64,000 bases of DNA from Phaffia rhodozyma (taxonomy: Eukaryota > Basidiomycota > Tremellomycetes > Cystofilobasidiales > Mrakiaceae). Both the position numbers and the translations under genes were made by a program. The stretch is from assembly GCA_014706385.1 (NCBI GenBank), contig JACGZH010000004.1:2170001-2234000 (forward strand), read 5' to 3'. The notes under the pieces are model-generated. The model had not been told where the DNA came from. It made no database searches and saw only the letters and a list, made by a program, of their open reading frames with translations. Below, one piece after another: positions 58,701-64,000 of this stretch. Position 1 is the stretch's first letter. Every line of letters begins with the position of its first letter.

Positions 58701-61451
58701 GTCGAAATGGAAACCGCTGCTGATGTGCAACCGCAACAAATATCGCCGCGTCCGGAGCGCAATTTGAGCCCGATCAAACCTGTTACGAAGGTCTTCTCAG
58801 GAAGTTCGCAAGACGAGGAGGAAGACAAGATGGATGTCGACGAACCTGTTGGTCAAGGACTAGCTCACGAATCTGTTCGTGAATCTCCTTCAACAACGGT
58901 ATCTTCTCCTTCGAAACCTCTTTTTGCAACAATCAACCCCTCGCCGGTAGCCGGGCCGCCATCGTCGACATCTCTTCTCAATACCGCGCAATCAAAACAT
59001 CCACACTCAGAGTCTTCTCAACGACACAGTTCTCCAACAAAATCTTCTCGCTCTCTCCCTGCTTCATCTCCTGCAATCATCAAACCTAGAAGGTCTGCAT
59101 CAGACGTGGAACCAACTGCTGATGAAGATGCTGGCAATTTTTCAGATGCCTCAACTTTGACCGAGCCCCTCTCCAATTATGACTCAGATTCCGCGTCGGA
59201 TGATGCAGGAACATACTCGTCTCCTTCCTCAATCATCGAGTCCGACTCAGAAGAAGATGATGGAGACGAAGACGAGGAAGAGACACAGGAGGGAAGGCCC
59301 CGACCAGGTGTAGCGCATACATCCAAAGCAGTACTTTACTCATCTGATGAACTTTCTTCTCCTGGTCCTCCGTCATCTCCTACAACCTCTCCCCCGGCCC
59401 TATCAGCGCCTATGACACCTTTGAAATTGGCTCCTGTTGGCCGTAGACGATTTCCAACACGCGTTGAATCAGAATCACCGTCTAGTTCTCCGCCTGACAC
59501 TAACAAGACGTCCGTTGAGGGGAAGGTTGGCGACGAGGGAGGTAGTAATAGTGCCAACAGTATACAAAGCAAGAAAGAGAAGGACGAGGACGACTCGATG
59601 TCGTCTCATCCATCACTGTCCTCTATAGCCTTGCAATCGCCGCCACCACAAACTACAACGACGACGGTCATGCCTTTCCCACCGTCTCCACCACCCGCTC
59701 ACCTCGATCCCTGGATCTCACTCTCCCTTGTCGATGACGTGAATAGATCCGCTGAAAAAGCTATCCCGACTGGTCCTCGATCGCTCGTAGGTCCGCCACA
59801 CCTAACGTCCGCAAAGGATTCTACACCTCTTTTACCACCTTCCCCTTCGCCTCCTCCGAAAGAACCGACACCACCGCCACCAAAACCTCCCACGCCGCCG
59901 CCAGTCAAACGGATGAGCTTGAAGGATTGGAGTAAGAGAAAGAAAGCAGCTGCGCCTCTGCCTGTCACGGATAGAACGGTAGATGCCGATGAAAGCACAC
60001 ATGATCTTTATCAGTTAGTGTCTTCTCTCTTAAGTGCCTCAATGTTTGGACAAATCATTTATTAATACTCAATCGATATTTTCGACTGCTTCTTCTTGTC
60101 TAGACCTCAACAGCCGCATTCTTCTAGCCCAAAGAAGACAAGTGAATCGATTTCCGTCTCACAGTTACCTGTCTCAGCATCTTCCCTCGATACACCAGAC
60201 GATCTTATTTACCCTCCTAGTTCACCAGATGAGAATTCTGTTGCTATCAACGCTCGTGTCGGGGCTGTCAAGGATGCTAGTCGTCCTCCTACCCCTTCAT
60301 CGGAAGATGAACCTATCCCTGGATTCACTCCTCGACAATCCAGAGTTCAACAATCAAGTCTGACTTCGATGAACGTTGAATATACTAAAATGCCACCTCC
60401 GTCACCATTTTTGGCTACCTCTTCTGAAATCAAGACGCAAAATTCATCAAATGAACCTCCCTCGACCGTCTTTACCGATCCACTGATGTCTCAGAAGATG
60501 GAAACATCCTGTTCCTTGCCAAATGCTTGGCAACATCGTAAACACGAATCGGTCGATGTTGAATTCACCGAACACCGATCTATCACGCCTCCACCTTCCA
60601 TGATGCTGTTATCATCTCCAAGGACGCGTCAGTCCTCAATGACTCACATGTCGGACCCCTATGCTCGATCGCCTTCTCCTACAGGTACAACATCACCTAG
60701 CACAACTCCTCCTTTACCATATCGACAGTTAATCAGTACTCCTAGATCTAGTGATCCGCCAAAAGGACCAGCATCTAGCACGTCTCGAGTCGCAGGAGTC
60801 TTACCAGTTCGAAGGCCTGAGAGTAGTATTCCTACGGGGCCACTTAAGTCGCTTCCACCTCTTCCTCCAAGCTTACCAGCGAAACCAACAGCTGTCCGAC
60901 CAACCCATTCTCCTACTCGACCCCGATTCAGTACAATGGATCGAGAGGAGCCATCGCATCATATCGAACGAGATCGAGAGGTGGAAGAACGCGAACGAGA
61001 GCGAGAACGTGAACCTGAGCGAAATATCGTTCGTGAACAACGGTCGTCAATAACCTTGAAGGAATCACCAGTCTTGTCGACTGTCCCTCTGGTTCGGCCA
61101 CCTTTCCATCCTTCTCACGTTCGTCCTTTCGGACCTGGCGCTTTCAGAGGCCGAGGAGCTCTCGCCGGCGTGCCGTCTGGACCTAGAACAACTTGGACTC
61201 CCCCTCGTGGGCCCCGAGGGATGGGCGGTCCTTTCAGAGGTGGTGGAATGGGAGGTAGAGGAATCAGTAGTATGCCGGCGTCGGGAATAGCACCTAGGGC
61301 ACCAAGGATGATGGTACCTGCTGGAGAAGAAAGGGAGAGGATTGATACTAGGTTGCCACCACCAACAAGATCGGAGGGAAGGGACATCTCGGAGAGTCCG
61401 AGAGGTGCGTTCAGAGGAAGAGGAGGGCTGTTCAGAGGGAGAGCTAGATAA
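55712..61451 (+). CDS. SET3: Set3-type PHD-SET chromatin protein
   Basis: In yeast, Set3 is the scaffold of the Set3C histone-deacetylase complex and binds H3K4me2 through its PHD finger. The PHD spans an intron: IRCICGII joined to [22 protein letters not shown], then NVPDEYLCELC, giving the full Cys/His pattern. The SET-like domain follows after about 270 residues (RPNAYAVFAEGLIPQGTLVGEL, DLVLDSRGFGNQLRFIRSSCHPNA, LLFGVFASKDISKREEITLPWEWDDGH); SCHPNA stands where active enzymes have NHSC, consistent with a catalytically inactive Set3-type SET. The remainder is long and disordered: acidic runs, proline-rich stretches, an R-E repeat (EREREREREPER) and a C-terminal RGG-type end (FRGRGALAG, MGGRG, GRGGLFRGRAR). 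Exons: 55712 to about 56433, 56509 to about 60013 and about 60104-61451. The start ATG has an ideal context (CGCCATGG). Confidence 0.87.
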
Positions 61452-61867
61452 AGTATGGTCTGTCGCTTGATTTGGTTAAACTTTGATCTATCAACTCATC
61501 TGCTTTTCAATAACCAATCATTCAATCTCTCTCGTCATTCAAAACTTTTTCTCTATCTATCTTTCGGGTATGATTAGCACAATTCGATGTCGGTTAGCGT
61601 TCTGCACATGTTGTGCTAATTTTCTTTTTCTTCTTTAGATCACGTTCTCGAATTGATATGATGTTGTATGACTAGCAGACTCAACGACTTATCCATCGTT
61701 TTATCTGACAGGTTTCAATCGAATCGTCACGTAATGATTGTGATATCAAAGAGCCCAGAAATTCAGTAATGCATATGAGGTGAACTAAAACGTGTGCAAA
61801 AACAAAGAAAGTAGATAGGGGACGCAGCGGAGGACGAAAAATAAAGTACAATCAAATAATTCAGCGT
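61452..61867. other. Convergent intergenic region
   Basis: 416 bp between the SET3 stop and the stop of the membrane-protein gene. T-rich then A-rich; no gene seen. Confidence 0.5.
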
Positions 61868-63322
61868 TCAGAGCTTCCAACGTCTCGAATGAGTGGTCCC
61901 TCCATCCACTTTGCGAGGTCCTATCAAACTTTCTGAATCCGATGAAGAGGCGTCTCCCGGCGCGGAGTTGACGACAACCAGTTTTTTGCCATCAGATTGT
62001 GCGGGATAATCTTGAACTGAAGGAGCTGATTGAGCGTAAGACCTTTTTGATGTTGTTGTCGTCAAAGTCGCCGCCTGAGGAAGAGGGGAGGAAGGAGTAG
62101 GAATGGTTGATGCCATAGGATTTGGCGCTATACCAGTACTTGTTGGAAGGATGGGCGACCGATAGCCTGGACCTCGCCTGTTCAATATAGGAGAGGCGAG
62201 CGAGACTTCAGTCATGTCTCCCTCGCCAGCCCTATTCCATTGTCCAACAGTCGATTTATGTGATACCTGGTCAGATAGATGAGAATCGAGCCCGTTCCGC
62301 TCCTCGTCGTGGATCCAAAATTGCTCTTGTTGACGCCGTCTTCGCTGATTCTTGGAAAAGAAGCACCAAGAGAGTGAACTTCCAACAAGAGTCAATATGA
62401 TGAATACCAGGAGACATCCAAGTAGTATCGCGGGAACATTTGGTTGCTCTGGCGAGGTCCCGTTGCGGGACATATCTGTCGAGGGAATATCTGAAGTCAA
62501 TGATATTGATTGGGAAGACCGGCTCAAAGAGGCTGTAGAGGCAATGCGGTAGAGACCATGGTCGGAGGTGGAAGATATTGACGCCTTTGAAGAAACACTA
62601 GAGACGGAAGAGCTTGTAGTAGCCAGGCTGGATCTGGATGTTGTTGTCTTCGCAATGCTTGTCATCGTCGTTGTATCGGAGAGTGGTGAGACTGTAGATG
62701 ACTGCACTGGCTGAACTTCGGTTGATGAGGTGATTGTGGGAAGCAGAGGCGGAGCGCCAAGATTAGACATGGCAAATGTGATCCGAGGAAGATCTTTCCT
62801 GGTTGGCACGTCCTGCTCTATCTCTTGGAACAGAGTCAAATGAGCATTCACGTCAGGACGGAAAGGATCGGGTTTCATCGTTGGCATGTTCTTGAAATCG
62901 GTCGGCGCGAAACCAGTCGACACCGAGGGAAGAATTCTATTAATGACGCGTAAATTGAGAGCCATGTTGAGGAGAGGACTAAAAAAGGGATTTCGACTAA
63001 GAAAAACTTAGTTCAGATTTCGGTGCAATGAGCAGAAATCATGAGCAGAATGATCACAGACTCACTCAACGAAATTAGAGATGCACCTGGCACTCTTATA
63101 CTGCAGCTCGGCAAGAATTATTAGAGGAAACGAAAGGCAAGAGGCACAAAGGTCGAAGAGAGATTCATAGAAATCCTCGTCATATTCCGCACTTGCAGCT
63201 GTTTTATAGGATGAAGTCGCAAACGGGAAGGTCAACTGGACACCGTAAGGGTTAAAGCGGGTAGATTTCAAGGTCAACACGATGCTGCCAGCGGAAACAA
63301 CGCATAGGCATACATATCTCAC
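61868..63322 (-). CDS. Single-pass membrane protein with Ser/Thr-rich ectodomain
   Basis: Unknown function; the layout resembles fungal wall-stress sensors (Wsc/Mid2 type) but no WSC domain is present. The main exon (61868 to about 62977) encodes a short N-terminal part, a long Ser/Thr-rich ectodomain, one membrane helix (PAILLGCLLVFIILTLVGSSLSWCFF) and a basic stop-transfer (KNQRRRRQQ), then a cytosolic tail of about 150 residues. An upstream exon (about 63322-63067) reads open and joins in frame through a GTGAGT donor; it starts with a hydrophobic stretch (VCLCVVSAGSIVLTL), a plausible signal peptide. That exon has no in-frame ATG; it opens at GTG 63322. The real start may lie in a further spliced exon up to about 63470, so the 5' end is uncertain. 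Confidence 0.62.
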
Positions 63323-63518
63323 ACGCGGACTAGCCAGGTATTAAGCTAGTCGAATAGTCAGATAGTTAGCCAGTTAGTGTCTCAAAAGGAAGCTCTGAAT
63401 GTTGTTGTCGACTAGACGTAGTCGACGGTCACTTATGGCACGTAGAGGTTTGGAAGGCGTTGACCGTCATCCTCTATATATATATTCTGACATTCGACAA
63501 CCATCTACGATAGCAGCC
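63323..63518 (+). promoter_or_regulatory. Compact divergent promoter with TATA repeat
   Basis: About 195 bp separates the upstream exon of the membrane gene from the IES6 start. TATATATATAT at 63475-63485 lies about 35 bp before the AT of the IES6 start codon and is a plausible TATA element for that gene. Confidence 0.5.
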
Positions 63519-64000
63519 ATGTAAGTGTCAAGACTCCTATCAATCCTTCTCATACTCGTACCAATAATTTGTTCCCTCAACAGGGCTCCGAAAGGGAAAG
63601 GCCGAGTGTCCAAAACAGGCTCAAACACGCCACGGTCTTCATTAGCACCAGCTGATCCGACTCAGCCAACTATTGCTGTAAGTTGTAATATTCGTGATCT
63701 ACTCTTAGTTCTTATATCTCATCAGCTCATAAAAGTTTCGGTGTCAATGATCTCAGTCCGTTGTGGACTCGCTATCCTTCTTTTATACTCCCAGACCATT
63801 CAAGAATCCAGACTGGCAGAAGAAAAAAGATGCGAAACCCCGAGCGAGGAATCTGAAGCAGATGATGGTAGCTGAAAGAGAAAGAATGCCGCGTCACATC
63901 CTGCCATCTGGTGAGAAGGGAGAAGTTTTGGGGTGTGAGTGTTTTCAATCATTGATCATGGAAGTTTTCTCAGACGGGAGCGAAGAAAGATGTGTGCTTA
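63519..64000 (+). CDS. IES6: INO80-complex subunit Ies6/INO80C, 5' part
   Basis: A small subunit of the INO80 chromatin remodeler in the nucleus. The start codon is split: AT at 63519-63520, a 63-nt intron (63521-63583, GTAAGT to CAG), then G at 63584, giving MAPKGKGRVSKTG. Exon 2 ends at 63677 before GTAAGT; an intron to 63756 brings in exon 3, which reads FYTPRPFKNPDWQ and then RARNLKQMMVAERER, the PFK-x-P...NLKQ block that marks Ies6/INO80C. A donor GTGAGA at 63911 probably ends exon 3. The conserved YL1-C domain should follow beyond the right edge. The identification depends on this one block and on the splicing, so it is likely rather than certain. Confidence 0.68.

Overview
The window looks like nuclear DNA of a basidiomycetous yeast. 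Protein-coding genes lie densely on both strands, nearly all are cut by many short introns (about 55-230 nt, GT-AG, CT/TA-type branch points, pyrimidine-rich tails), and the genes are typical fungal ones: a velvet factor, a Zn2Cys6 regulator, a DHA1-type MFS transporter, a GPI-anchored wall protein, Set3, Brr2 and Rer2. Intron density and base composition would fit Cystofilobasidiales such as Phaffia/Xanthophyllomyces, but that placement is inference. I saw no tRNA, rRNA, intact transposon or CRISPR array.

Layout. 1-7.5 kb (minus): TSC2/tuberin, running off the left edge. 8.3-9.5 kb (plus): wax-synthase-like MBOAT membrane protein. 10.2-11.6 kb (minus): secreted GPI-anchored protein with a duplicated cysteine module. 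12.1-15.2 kb (minus): multi-pass membrane protein of unknown family. 16.3-19.2 kb (plus): MFS drug/polyamine-type transporter. 19.4-21.2 kb (minus): SET-domain protein-lysine methyltransferase. 21.5-23.8 kb (minus): guanine deaminase. 24.3-26.9 kb (minus): velvet regulator. 26.9-29.1 kb: gene-poor stretch with a poly(A) tract and a short tandem repeat. 29.1-30.8 kb (plus): BRCT protein. 31.7-36.0 kb (plus): Zn2Cys6 transcription factor. 36.4-45.1 kb (minus): PHD-finger/SNF2 chromatin remodeler (CHD/Mit1-like). 45.4-46.9 kb (plus): cis-prenyltransferase Rer2. 47.2-54.4 kb (minus): spliceosomal helicase Brr2. 55.7-61.5 kb (plus): Set3-type PHD-SET protein. 61.9-63.3 kb (minus): Ser/Thr-rich single-pass membrane protein. 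63.5 kb to the right edge (plus): INO80-complex subunit Ies6, partial.

The genes do not form one pathway. Several act on chromatin or transcription (CHD-like remodeler, Set3, Ies6, velvet factor, Zn2Cys6 factor), and four face the cell surface or membranes. Many neighbours are divergent pairs sharing a promoter (TSC2/wax synthase, remodeler/RER2, BRR2/SET3, membrane protein/IES6) or convergent pairs with short gaps.

I found no new multi-gene system. The most notable points are about gene structure: a zinc cluster assembled from four exons including 24-nt and 15-nt microexons, a start codon split by an intron, a GC-AG intron, an unresolved frame change before the tuberin GAP domain, and proteins without a recognised family.
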